Below are positions 52,618-64,000 of a stretch of DNA of 64,000 bases, one piece after another (the stretch's first letter is position 1; every line of letters starts with the position of its first letter). The translations under genes were made by a program, and so were the position numbers. The notes under the pieces were generated by a model. It was given only the letters and a program-made list of their open reading frames with translations. It did not search any database and was not told the DNA's origin. This DNA comes from Paramecium sonneborni (lineage: Eukaryota; Ciliophora; Oligohymenophorea; Peniculida; Parameciidae), in NCBI GenBank assembly GCA_905182985.1, contig CAJJDN010000174.1, positions 100,197 to 164,196 on the forward strand. Reading direction: 5' to 3'.

Positions 52618-54190
52618 TCATTCTCCTTTGCCATATAGAATATCTATTTCTCTGTGATTAAGTCCTTTAGTTTCTTTTACAAAAAAATAACTAAATATCA
52701 AACAGAGAAATGTTAAAATAGTAAACAATATAAATGATCCTGTCATAGACATACCCTCTAACATAAATGGAAAAACATAAAGCATAAATAATTGCCACAC
52801 AAACACTGAAATAATACAAAAATAAGTTCCTTCTGATGAATTGATTTCAGGTGTCATTGACTATGATATATAAAATAATAGATTACCCAACAAATTGGAG
52901 ATATTGTTAAAGCATATACAAATGCAAACAAACATAGAACTATGAATTTAATAATAACTGCAGCACTATTCTCAGTATAACTTAATCCAATTACAATAAT
53001 TTAGCAACAGATAATAAAAATGAGACCAAAAATTAATAAAGATCTCTTACCCCATTTACCATAGAAAAATTTGGATACATATGCAGGTAATTATTATGAA
53101 ATGCCTAAAATAAGAGAGAATATAGTATTTAGTGTTAAATCATTATCAACCATAGAAGCAAAGAATTATGAACTGTAAGAAAAGACTGCAAAAATTCCAC
53201 ACCATGTATAAATAAACATTAAAACACATCCGATTGCAACAGTTGTACCATGTTTTTTTGAAAATATACTTGATAATCCTTCTCGATGTTCTTCATTATA
53301 TTGAACTCTCAATTATGCTTTTAAAAATGCTTATTCAACTGATTTTTATGTGTATAATCTCTCTACAACATTTTTAGCCTGTAATTACATTCCTTTCTCG
53401 AGTAATGATATAGGACTATCCATTTTGTAAATCACTGTTACTATTAATTATCTAAAAAAGAACACAACTGGAGGTACAGCAAACATAACTTACCACCAAT
53501 GAGTATCAGGTCCTCTTAAATCATCATTCAAATAACCCAATCCAAATATAAAAGCTACTAATACTCCTATCCCTATCAAAAATCCTGCCATCACAGAAAA
53601 TCTCTCATAATATTTTTAAGGACATAATTCCTTTATGTATATTGGCATAACTATACATGATATCCCATTACATACTCCATACATAAATCTAAATGCTAAT
53701 ATCATCTCACGTATTGGAACCAATGATAAAATACTTAACATTCCACAAATATCTGCTACTATAAGTGTCTAATTCCTAGTCAATATCTACATTAGAAAAT
53801 GTGAAGAAACTGCACCAACTATACATCCTATAGGTAATATTGCACTAAATAACCCTTATTCTTCGTTCTTACTCCCTTTTAAATTTCTAGTTAAATTATT
53901 GAAAAATCATCTTACATCTAATCAAAAACTGTATCAAAAGATAGAGTTAAATATGTTATTGCATATCCAAATGTAAAACTTCCACTCATTATACCTATCA
54001 TTATTATTGTTAAATCTCCTATTGAATTCACCTCCTCATCTTTTTCGTTAAACAATTAAACAGTTCCTCTTTTCTAATTTATGTTATGCCCATTTTTGCT
54101 AATCATCTCCTTTGATATTGCAGATTAATTCATCTCTGTTTACAAATACTCTATCTCTTACGTTTGCAGAGGTATTACTTATGATGCCAT
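52618..54190 (-). CDS. Major facilitator sugar transporter
   Basis: Introns at 52861-52886 and 53887-53915 give 505 residues with about twelve membrane helices after a 60-residue polar N-terminus. Signatures: FRFMYGVCNGISCIVMPIYIKELCP (the family's P.Y..E..P motif after helix 4), and FFVKETKGLNHREID at the end (PETKG-type motif). Other helices include IMIGIMSGSFTFGYAITYL and FGLIFIICCQIIVIGL. The start MASQVIPLQ is the best ATG in frame. It probably moves hexoses at the plasma or food-vacuole membrane; substrate cannot be told from sequence. Confidence 0.9.
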
Positions 54191-54296
54191 ACAATTTTAA
54201 TAAATTTATAACTTAATTGTTAAATGAGATCATTTTACAATCAACTAATATATTACTTTATATATCTTTATCATCATATTACAATTATGTTAAATC

Positions 54297-54543
54297 TCAC
54301 CTTCTTTTCTTGCTTTTTTCATTCTCTTATCTCATTAAATAATATCCATTTCTATTTTTAATAAATTCTCCTTCTATTTCACCAACCATTTCAAAATAAT
54401 CCATCATTCATACTCCCTCTATTATTCAAACTAATTAGTCTTTTTTATAGAACTTATTTTACTTTTTTATTAGATGTTGTATTAATTTTTTATTTCTTTT
54501 TAAAATATTCAATAATACTTATCTCGATTAATTTTTCAGGCAT
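54297..54543 (-). CDS. Small basic protein (68 residues), tentative
   Basis: A two-exon model with a 40-nt intron (GTATGA...AATAG, inside 54,340-54,420) starts MPEKLIEISIIEYFKKK and ends GYYLMRQENEKSKKRR. The length is divisible by three. The intron is longer than the local norm. Alternatively, the second part (MMDYFEMVGEIEGEF...) could be a separate tiny frame. It lies about 107 bases upstream of the sugar transporter start. Confidence 0.35.
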
Positions 54544-55680
54544 TTAAAAAAAATACATAAAAATTTCTTCAAAGAAGGACAAAAGAGCTTACTTATTATT
54601 CATTATTAATAATATGAATATTAATTAAAAGCAAATATTAAATTTATTATTAATTAAAAAATTTTTAAAGCAATTTGGATTGATTTCAATCTAGAAATGG
54701 AAAATCTAAACTTTTTTATAAACATTATTATTAAGCCAAGTTCTTTTTTATAGAGTTATAATGTTAATAGATGACTTATAATATAATCATAATAAAATAA
54801 ATTAAAATTTACATATCATACTAAAAGAAATAATATTCTATTTTGAAATCATTTAACGAAAATTATGTTAGTTATGGAATTTCATACTTGTTTTGATAAA
54901 CTTTTTTCATATATTTGCTTTTTTTTTGTTATTCTAACAATGTACAACATTGATATTCTTATTTTTTGATCTAAGAACTAAATAATATAGAATTAAATCA
55001 AAGGTCTGCCAATACATTTATTTAAATGGTGTATTTATCCAAGCTATTTTAAAAGTAAAGGACTTGCTTGAATTTCAAGTATAAAATATTTGAGATATTT
55101 TCTTAAAATTAAATTTTATTATAGTGATAGATATTATTTTTAAAAGGATTATTATAACTACTTTAATTATAAATTAAGTTTTTTCTTGAAAATCAAATTT
55201 ATTATTGGTGATAATAAATTTAAATAAAATAACTCTTATGTATATTTATTAGAATATAATGCATTAAATGATAAATTCATTTTTTTAGATTTCTCTATTT
55301 CTATTTTATTTTTTTCATTTAGACTTTTTAAATTATAATTTATCTTCAAAATAAATAAAAATTTTGAAATCCTCTCCAAATTAATGGAAGTTTGAAACTC
55401 TTGTTGATAGATTTTTCTGCCATTTAATATCATTTCAGTTTCATTTAATATTTAAAACCCTATTTTATATAAAAATAGAAATTCACAAAACTTAATAAGT
55501 ATTTTCAGAAAAAGTTATTATCAAGCAACTTAAAATATATATTTTTAACATAAAACATTGAATATAGAGGTCTTCTTATATGATGTTTTAATTAATAGGA
55601 ACTTTTTAATATAATAAATTTTCTTTAATTAAGGATTAAAATAATTTTTTTTTATATTAAGTAATTATAAAAGTATCAAA
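54544..55680. other. Gene-poor AT-rich stretch
   Basis: More than 1.1 kb with frequent TGA in all frames. A minus frame at 55,236-55,433 is basic and lysine-rich but has no support. It contains the presumed promoter of the SNF2 gene. Confidence 0.45.
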
Positions 55681-58600
55681 ATGTAGAAGAAATAATATAA
55701 GGAAAAAGAAAGAGTGATTTATATGTAGGAAAATTTTTCTGTTAGTATTAAAGTAATAAAAATCCAATAAAGGAAGAAGATAAATTAAAAGTGAAAATAA
55801 AATTTTTTTAGTAGAATAAGAATATAGCATCATTGAAGAAGAAAACTTTACATATTGTAAGCAGTAAAATAACTTCTAATGAGTAAGAAAGAATTGTTTG
55901 TAATGTAAGAAAGGGAAAAGAAATAATTCAAAAAGTATATAATAATCATGGCAATATTTCTCACTTATATGATGAAATATGGTTTTTTTATTAAACGCTG
56001 GTTATGTTAAATTAGGTGTGTAAATAAACAGAATGAATGAATCTAAGCTTGAAGTTGCAGAAGTTTCAGTTTATATTACTTAATTGGCTATAGATGATGA
56101 TTATGAAATGAAGATAGCTAGATAAAATAAAAAAACACAATATGAAAAAAATATATAAGAAAATCAATTAGAGTTTTTAAAATATGCAAGACTGTCTATG
56201 CTATTGATGTTTGATTTTATGAATGTATCAATAGAAGAATATTGTTTAATTAAATAGAGTAAATAATTTAAGATATTTTTTGCTCAATATTGTTAATTTT
56301 TTAGGAAATATTAAGATGATTTTTAAGTAAAGAGTTTGCTTAAATCATATCATAGACCTATAATAGAGATAAGATAGTAATAATAATTTGAAAGTTATCT
56401 GAATAATCAGAGATTTAATAATAATTTATTTGAAAAATCATTGATATAGGACTTAGCACTTTATTAAACAGATTCTTTAAATTATATTTCTTAGTATAAT
56501 AAGCCGTTTTCTCCAATAATAGAAAAGATAGATCCACTTTGTCATATATTATTTTAAAGGATAGGTTTAGAATTTTTTGAATTTGTTTAATTATTTATAA
56601 AACGATCTTAAAATTCAATTAAAATTTAATAAATAGACTTTCACAATGAATATGTTTTGAAGACAGTATTTTTGAGCACACATAGGATGTCTTAAAATAT
56701 TTCCAAAGACCTAATTTATATAAGATAACATTCAAAATTAATTAGAGCAAGAGTATTAATAACAAATGTCTTTAAAGAATTTATTGATAATAAATTCTTA
56801 TTATTAAGTGATAATAATATAAAATTATATTCATAATAAAAGGATGCAATTAATAATTTATATCTTATTGATTATAAAGTAAATAGTTAAGGGAATAATT
56901 TAAGTTATATATTTATTGAATACAGTGAAACAAAAAAGATTGAACAAAGGAAATAATTATAAGAAATAATTAAGGAAAAAATAAAATCGTAGAGTGAAAA
57001 TTTAGTAGAGAATAAAAAAGATATAAATGACATGTTTATATTTAATAAAATGATTCTGGAAGAATATGAAACACCAAAATTAATGAGTTCTGAACTAAAG
57101 AAACATTAAAAGGAAGCATTATATTGGATGCTTTATAGAGAAGGAAGAATAAATGATAAAAAAATGAAATAGAAGTAACGTTTATCTCCTTTATGGTAGG
57201 AGTATAAATTAATAGGTGGTGAATCGTTATATGTGAATATGTTTACAGGTAAGGTATCTAAAGAATTAGTAGCAGTTTAAGAAATTAAAGGTGGTATTTT
57301 AGCAGATGATATGGGTTTAGGTAAAACTTTAATGGCTTTAGCTTTAATATTGGAAACTCTTAGTAGTGAGAATTAAACTCTTATTGTTGTACCTAAATCA
57401 GTATTAAAATAATGGGAATAAGAAATAATAAAACATTCTAAACCAAATAGTTTAAAAGTTTTAGTATATTATGAAAATAAAGATAGAAAGAATAAATAAA
57501 TAGATATTAAGAATTATGATATTATTTTAACTACCAATTCAATATTAAGTATAGATTATTAAATTTGGAGTCAAATTAATAATATAGATATTGAATAAGA
57601 TGGTGAAGTTATTTAGGATGGTAATTTAACTGAAAGAAATGATGATAATGCAATTTAATAATTTAGTGAATAATCTAATTCTGAAAGTAGTAGTTCTGAT
57701 GATGATAATATATAGAGTTAATCTTATATTAATCTTTTAAATTAATTATTAAATTAAAAGAGAAAAAAAAAGAGTGAAATTAAATAAGAAATCAAATAAA
57801 TGTACAAAAAGGAGAAAAAATAAATATAGAAGAAAAAAGTATTAAGTGCTGAAAAATTAGAAAAAGCAAAAGATCATCATAATTTATTTAAATAAAAGTA
57901 TCATAGAGTTATTTTAGATGAAGCTCATAATATTAAATCTAAATAATCATTATAATCAAAAAGTGCGAATGCTTTAGAGGCTGATTATAGATGGTGTTTA
58001 ACAGGAACTCCTATGTAAAATAAACATGATGATTTATTTGCTTTAATTTAATTTCTCAAAGTTGAAACCTTCTCTCATTAGTAATTTTAATTCATTTCAT
58101 TTTTAGTTTTTGGTGGAATACATATATAAATAAAGAGGAAAATGAAGAAGATTAAATAAGAATATTATCTTAAATTTTATAACCTATAATTCTAAGGAGA
58201 ACTAAAAATTCTTAAAGACATGATAATTAAGGAAATGGTTTAAATTAAGTAGAAGAAGAAATTTGTTGGGTTGAATTAAATGAAAAAGAAAAAATACTTT
58301 ATAAAAAATTATTGGCAGGTTCTTAAGATATTTTTAAACATTATACTATTAATAATAATAAATCTTATATTCATATCTTTTAAATAATTAATAAATTAAA
58401 ATTAGCATGTAATAATCCTCAATTAGCATTAAAAGAAATTAATTTAGATAAAACACCAATAGAAGAGATTATAGATAAAATTAATACATTTTTTTAAATT
58501 AAATAATAAAATACAGCAAACATGACAGATGTATACAAAAAATCATTAATTGAAAATATAAGAAATGGAGACATATAAGAATGTGAAATTTGTAAAAGTG

Positions 58601-59350
58601 ATTAAATTGATACATTTTGTTTATCGTCTTGTGGACATTTATTCTGTAAAAAGTAATCTATTAATTTATAAAATAGTTGTTTTACTTAAATTATCAATAT
58701 ATAATAATTGTGTCCTTAATGTAGAACAAATTTATAAATTAAAGATTTAATTGAAATCAAAGTTGATGAAACTCAATTTGAAGACTTCAAAACTCTAAAA
58801 TATGGTCTTAGTTCTAAGCTAGAATCCCTTTTAAAATAAACCTAAATTATATAACAACAATAAGAGAAAGTCTTAATATTTACATAATCAATTGATATGA
58901 TATAATTAATTGAAAATTTATTTAAAGATAATGGCATTATTACATATAGAATTACTGGATAAATGAGTGTTGTTAATAGAGAAAAAGTAATCAAATAATT
59001 TAAGGATTCTCCAGATGCTAATGCACTCTTGCTTTCCTTAAGAGCTACATCTACAGGATTAAATCTTACTATGGCAAATAATGTATTTTTAGTTGATCCC
59101 TGGTGGAATGTAATTGTTATAATTTATAATCAAGCCAGCTATTGAAGATTAAGCCATTGGAAGAGCAGATAGAATTGGATAATAAAATAAAGTTAAAGTT
59201 GTTAGATTTCTATGCAGAAATACTATCGAATAATCCATCAATCTCTTGCATTAAAAAAAGAAATTCTAAATTAAACGTACTTTAAATGGCGAAACTAAAA
59301 AAACATAAGAATTACAAGATTTCAAATTTGTTTTATTTCATTAATAGTGA
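55681..59350 (+). CDS. SNF2-family ATPase with RING finger (Rad5/HLTF/Rad16-like), one apparent frameshift
   Basis: Introns at 55753-55772, 58081-58106 and 59110-59134. SNF2 helicase lobe 1: [15 protein letters not shown] (Walker A, 57302-57329), DEAH (57917-57928), [25 protein letters not shown] finger (58582-58722) with CEIC, SCGHLFC and CPQC lies between the lobes. Lobe 2 ends with [36 protein letters not shown] inserted in an SNF2 domain marks the Rad5/HLTF/Rad16 class, ubiquitin ligases of DNA damage tolerance or repair. The total length misses divisibility by one base: a shift is needed at a run of seven T (55983-55989). The product is about 1200 residues if so. Confidence 0.88.
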
Positions 59351-59842
59351 TGAATTTAATAATTACCAAACTTTTAATTTATTATTGTTTCTAAAATTAA
59401 TATAGTTGCTGAACTATTTAAATCAATACAGAAAAAGTATATTGTTAATTGAAGTAATTGAAAATTCAAATACAAGTTAATGAAATTTATAAGAATTGTA
59501 TGATTAATCTTCACATAGCTTTTTTTATTTTCTTATCATAAAAAAATCTTTCCCGATTAATTAAACATCTATATGCTAACCTTTTATTAATTAAATTAAT
59601 TCTATCTACTTAAATAATTAATCTTTGATTTTTATTTTCATCCTTCAAGGAAGATTTTCATAATTATTATTTATACTTTTGCTTAAGTGTGTTTATACAT
59701 TTTAAAAAAATTTGAACAGAATATTTTAAGATGAATATATATAATAGTATTATTGAATTTTATATATAATATTTTGACAAACTTTTGTGAATGAAAGCTA
59801 AATTTTTGAATGCTTTAACAACAATAATTAATATTCTGCCAA
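59351..59842. other. Intergenic
   Basis: AT-rich between two plus-strand genes. I saw no RNA, repeat or frame that can be supported. Confidence 0.5.
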
Positions 59843-61279
59843 ATGAATAAAAAGCAAATAAAACAAGAAAAAGTACTTAAAAAAAAGGCTTTGTATTAAG
59901 AATATTGGAAATCTATTTTTAATAAATATAGATAAGCCAATGAAAAAATTAAAGATGGAGAAACTAATACAAATATATAATTGAATGGAGATAACATCTA
60001 AAATAAGCATTTATTAGAATAAGGTTTTGAAAAAAATCTCTTATAATAGAAAAATATAGAAAAATTTTCTGAAGTCAAATTTTTTTTAAATTAAAAGCAT
60101 GAAAATACTGAAAACAAAAATATTGAGTAAAACATCTTATAAAAAGATCAAATTACCTCCTTATAAAATAAAGAAACTTTAATTTCACAATTAAATCAAA
60201 ATGATTTAAATAATTAATCAATCAAATTAATTTAAAAAGCATCAAATATTCTTTCGAAATCAACTAGATTTTAAGAGATATCTAAAGGAATTGAATAAAC
60301 TAAACAATGTTCTAAAGTTTAATTAAATTTAAAGAAAGACATTAATTCTTATTAGCAAAAAAATTAAGTTATAAATAATATTTAGGTAAACCAAGTTGTA
60401 TCAAACATCCCATCTCATAATAAATAACTCACTTTATAAGAATCATTTCAAAAGTAACATTCTAATACTGTAAAAAGTCAAAGTAAAAAGAGGATTTTAA
60501 AGAAATAATAAAAAAGTTTAAAATCATTTTGCAAAAAACTTCCAACAATCGAATTGTCTAAAAATGAAGATAATATAAAGAAAGATATCGAACAAGCTAA
60601 AACTCATTTGTTAAAAACTTAATCTTCTAATATAAATTAAGTAGATTAGAGTAATAAATAATTGTTAACAACACAAAATCATGATTTTTTCAAAGATTTT
60701 TCATAATCTCAAGAATAAGAAATGAATTAAAATATTTAAGATGATAAATTATCAAAAAATTGTATTGAGACTCTTGCTATTAATTAGCCTAAAGTAATTG
60801 TTCATGACTATTAAGAAAATAAAATAAAGGAATAATAAATTAACAATTTGATCACATACAATATATTATAATAATCAGCTGCAATTACTGATTCAGAAAA
60901 TAAAATTATTGTCAATAAGAGTGGATCGCAAGAACTTTAAATCTAAAAAGATGAATAAAATTAGGAAAATAAAAATAAATAACCTGAATCTTATGATAAG
61001 CTTAATAATTCGATTACAGCATCAACTTAAAATGTAGTAAGAAATTAATTAATAGCTGTTTAAAAAGTTATTAGAAATTTGAATGATAGAGCAAATATAT
61101 AAAATTAACTAAAGTTTCATCAGGATAACGTGTAAATTCAAATTGATTTGGATGTTGTAATTACTGAATAATCTGATTTGATACCTAATTACGAGAGATT
61201 TGTTGAATGCATTTAATATTTACATAATTTAGAGAAAGCTCATGTTGATAAATAAAATTTAGCACCTTAATTTTTGTGA
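59843..61279 (+). CDS. Disordered Q/N/K/S-rich protein
   Basis: Intronless 478-residue frame from ATG at 59843 to TGA at 61277. Composition is dominated by Q, N, K, S and I, with a basic N-terminal helix (MNKKQIKQEKVLKKKALYQEYWKSIF). Only the last 60 residues look ordered (IQIDLDVVITEQSDLIPNYERFVECIQYLHNLEKAH). No domain or membrane helix. The continuous frame of 1.4 kb and the distinct ends favour a real gene over chance. Confidence 0.6.
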
Positions 61280-61381
61280 TATTAAATAATAAAAGAATGT
61301 TAAATTTATATATTAAAACATAAAAATACCCTAAAACTTTTTAATACTTATATCCATACTATATATAAAAATGAAGATATC

Positions 61382-62437
61382 TCAATAATATTCTAATTGA
61401 AATATGCAGTAGTGTCCATTCTTTGTATTTATTATCATATAATCAGCATCGTTTGATAGAGCAGAAAATATTCTCTTTTTTTTGGAACTTTCTTAGAAAA
61501 TTATATTCAAATCTCCATTTAATTTTCTTCTCAGAACATATGTTTAACGATTAAATGATATTATTATTAGATTTTTGTTTTAATTTAATATTATTGGATC
61601 CATGGATTTATTTACTTAGCCTTTGCATTTTTGCAAACAAAATCTTTTATTAATATTCTCTTCAAATTTTTCTTTATTTAATTCATAGAAACAAATGCTA
61701 TCTTCATGATTTTAGTTAGTTACAAATATGAACATTTGATCACTCAAAAATTTTAGTTTAGCTCCAAAATCAAAGTTAAATTGTGTAATAACATATCTAA
61801 ATTGCCAATTATTACCTTTATTTAGAGACCAAAATGCTATAGTTTTATCTTTTGAATATGAAATCAAATAATTTTCAGATGGATTAAGGCTTAAAAAATT
61901 TACCTCATGTTTATGATGCTGTAATGTATATTAATAATCAATTTGATTTGTTTTTAGATTTACACTCCAGACTATTATAGAATTATCTGCACTTGCTGTC
62001 AATAATTGAGTTTCATTTTTATTTAAAATCATGCTTGATATGGAATCTGTGTGTTTTTCAAAGGTATTTAAATAATACCATTTTTACAGAACTTCATTAT
62101 ATCTCCAAAGTATAATAGTTTTATCATTTGAGCATGATATCAATACATTATCATCTTAACTAAGTAACAACTAATTTATCTGTGCTTTATGGCCTTCTAA
62201 TTATTAGATAAATTATAAATTCTATAATTTAGCAATTAATATTATTTGTGAACATGTATAAATTATATTTGATCCATTCTTGTCAAAAATTGCACTATGA
62301 CATTTCTTTGTTCTAAAATTTTGTATTCCAATTTTACTTAATTTAACTTAGTTATCAAGTATTTATGATTCCACAAAATATCCTTCCAAACCATTTTCCA
62401 ATAAGCTCACAAATTCTTTATTCTATTATGAGTTCAT
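61382..62437 (-). CDS. WD40-repeat protein
   Basis: Intronless 351 residues. At least three clear WD repeats: LEGHKAQINQLLLS...SNDKTIILWRY, FEKHTDSISSMILN...SADNSIIVWSV and LQHHKHEVNFLSLN...SKDKTIAFWSL; weaker blades before and after could complete a seven-bladed propeller. The N-terminal 80 residues (NKEFVSLLENGLEGYFVES) precede the propeller. No other domain; WD proteins are scaffolds. Start is the ATG at 62437 after an AT-rich leader. Confidence 0.87.
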
Positions 62438-63801
62438 TTAAAAAAAATATATTAAATTAATTATTTCTCAAATAGATTAGCCTATTTTTACAAAAAATAA
62501 TAGAATTTCATCAATATCGTGATAAATTTATTCAATATATGTTAATGTCATATAAAATAAATAAATGAAAGAAAACTTAATAGAAAATACAATTTCTATT
62601 AAGTTTATAATAATTCTTATAAAAATTGCCTAATTATTTTTATAACAAATTTGTAATTTACATTAGTGGGTAAAAGAGACTATAAAACATTAAAAAATTT
62701 GTTGAAAAACTAAATTTAATCCATTAAAAAATAACAAGTTGATCACAAAAATATTTAACATAATTGATTTTATATTCTTTTATTTAACTTAGACTTAACT
62801 TTAATTAAAAAAAATAAATCAATATACAAAGTATTAAATCAGCATTATAGACCTAAAATTATATCGAAAGATTTATAAATTCTTTAAGAAATTTTACTTC
62901 TTATTTTTTTATTGGTTTTATGTTCTTGGATGGCAAAGAATCATGTGAAAGCAATCAGTTTATGATTAAAAAATTTGAGATAATTAAAAGGGTTATCCTT
63001 TAAAAAAAATCCATAGTATTCAAAAGTCTCTAGTAAAAGATCCAAGATTTATGTGAATTTTTTCAAGATGTGAAGATCCATGAATATTTCTTGGGATTTA
63101 AAAAATAGATTAAATTTTGTTTTTTTATATTTTTTGTAAATAAAAAAGAAATATTTTTTAAATTATATATATTTAATATTTATAAATTTTATAATTTTCT
63201 AAATTGAAATTTTTTATTGAATAAAACTTGATTTTTATTCTAAGCTTCAAAAGTTTCTTTTTAGTTCAACAAGTCTAAATCTCCTTTAAATAATAGAGTT
63301 TTCATTAAATTCATATTTTCACAGTAAATGAATATATTAAAAATCATTGGTTATATATAAATCAATTTCTGAGTAACAATAGAACAAGACACGCAATTAA
63401 TATGAGGATATTACTATTGTCCGCCATAAGCAATAAAAGAGACTCAGCTTCATTCTAAAATACAACTCTCTAGATATTACTTGATATTAAGTAATTTTCT
63501 AAATTCTAATAATCAAATCCAATGAAGCAAATGTAAAGATAGATACTGAATGTTCCAGTTGATTGAATTTTTTTTTTTTACTGGTACGCCTATCATTAGT
63601 AGAATATAATATTGTATAATCATTTTGTAATTTAATATAAGCACAAAAGTTAAAAATGTAGTTTTAGAAGAACTCAACTATCTCATCATAATGTTAGAAT
63701 TAGAAAAATAAGTGAGTATTAAATCTCTTATAAGCATTATTGTCTCTATCGTCCCACTCTTCTTTTTTTTAACAAATTTTTTTATTTCTCTTGTAAATTC
63801 T
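62438..63801. other. Gene-poor stretch with a possible micro-ORF
   Basis: About 1.36 kb without a supportable gene except a very short hydrophobic frame (63362-63427, separate entry). A run of 12 T lies near 63,569-63,580. The rest is AT-rich with TGA in all frames. Confidence 0.45.
63362..63427 (-). CDS. Possible membrane micropeptide (21 residues)
   Basis: Frame MADNSNILILIACLVLLLLRN, from ATG at 63427 to TGA at 63362. It forms one clean membrane helix with polar ends. It is too short to judge statistically, and a chance frame or a remnant exon of an unseen gene are equally possible. Confidence 0.15.
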   Translation of the reverse strand: MADNSNILILIACLVLLLLRN

Positions 63802-64000
63802 ATGTTTTTCAGAAAAGGGAGTTAATTAAAGTTAGAAAAGGAAGGAACTTCTAGCATCAAATTTAGAGTTGGAGTTTCTAAAATTAAAGAACAGAATTAG
63901 AAACATACATACCATACACAAATAAAATATATAGTCAAGAAAGAATTAGCTTAAAAAAATAATTGCTTCGTCTTTAAAGATATTTAGGTCTACTAAAGAT
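63802..64000 (+). CDS. 5' end of a cut gene, hypothetical
   Basis: From ATG at 63802 the frame is open to the window end (66 codons): MFFRKGSQLKLEKEGTSSIKFR followed by basic and polar sequence (KYIVKKELAQKNNCFVFKDIQ). No domain yet visible. The gene continues outside the window. Confidence 0.45.

Overview
The window looks like macronuclear DNA of a ciliate, most likely Paramecium or a close relative. Three things seen directly support this. Protein-coding frames read through TAA and TAG as glutamine and end only at TGA. Roughly fifty very short introns (19-40 nt, mostly GTA...TAG, many 22-30 nt) restore conserved reading frames when removed. The DNA is very AT-rich and genes are packed with gaps of tens to hundreds of bases. 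Intron and exon limits below were worked out by hand; except where an entry says otherwise, each spliced length was checked to be a multiple of three.

Layout. 0-4.3 kb: the tail of a cut gene, a multi-membrane protein that looks like a degenerate sensor kinase, then a poor region with small or broken frames. 4.3-5.3 kb: a MORN-repeat protein. 5.3-12.4 kb: six closely spaced minus-strand genes (Ser/Thr kinase, DP-type transcription factor, coiled-coil protein, VPS9-type Rab5 exchange factor candidate, tandem-GAF protein, membrane protein). 12.4-15.2 kb: an unresolved stretch, then a hypothetical gene. 15.5-17.5 kb: a SAPS-family phosphatase regulator. 17.6-23.7 kb: minus-strand block with two related ULK/Atg1-like kinases flanking two coiled-coil genes. 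24-24.6 kb: a four-helix membrane protein. 24.6-26.8 kb: a long gene-poor gap holding a possible structured RNA. 26.8-27.9 kb: a CK1-type kinase. 28.5-33.7 kb: two tandem hybrid histidine kinases, each with its own receiver. 34-36.3 kb: REEP-like protein, acidic protein, 14-3-3. 36.3-41.4 kb: hypothetical gene, proteasome alpha-2, small hypothetical gene, TBC Rab-GAP. 41.5 kb: tRNA-Arg(ACG). 41.7-45.2 kb: NEK kinase and the gene that overlaps its start codon. 45.5-51.3 kb: von Willebrand A-like protein and a 1176-residue axonemal-type protein. 51.3-54.5 kb: mitochondrial dicarboxylate/oxoglutarate-type carrier, MFS sugar transporter, small basic protein. 55.7-59.4 kb: SNF2/RING (Rad5/HLTF-like) ATPase carrying one apparent frameshift. 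59.8-64 kb: disordered Q/N-rich protein, WD40 protein, gene-poor stretch, start of a cut gene.

The gene set is typical of a free-living ciliate: many protein kinases, two-component phosphorelay proteins, Rab regulators (VPS9, TBC), and ciliary or cytoskeletal candidates (NEK, MORN, axonemal dynein light chain-like region). Neighbours do not form an obvious pathway and each gene is presumably transcribed alone. The clearest local duplications are the two hybrid histidine kinases and the two ULK-like kinases.
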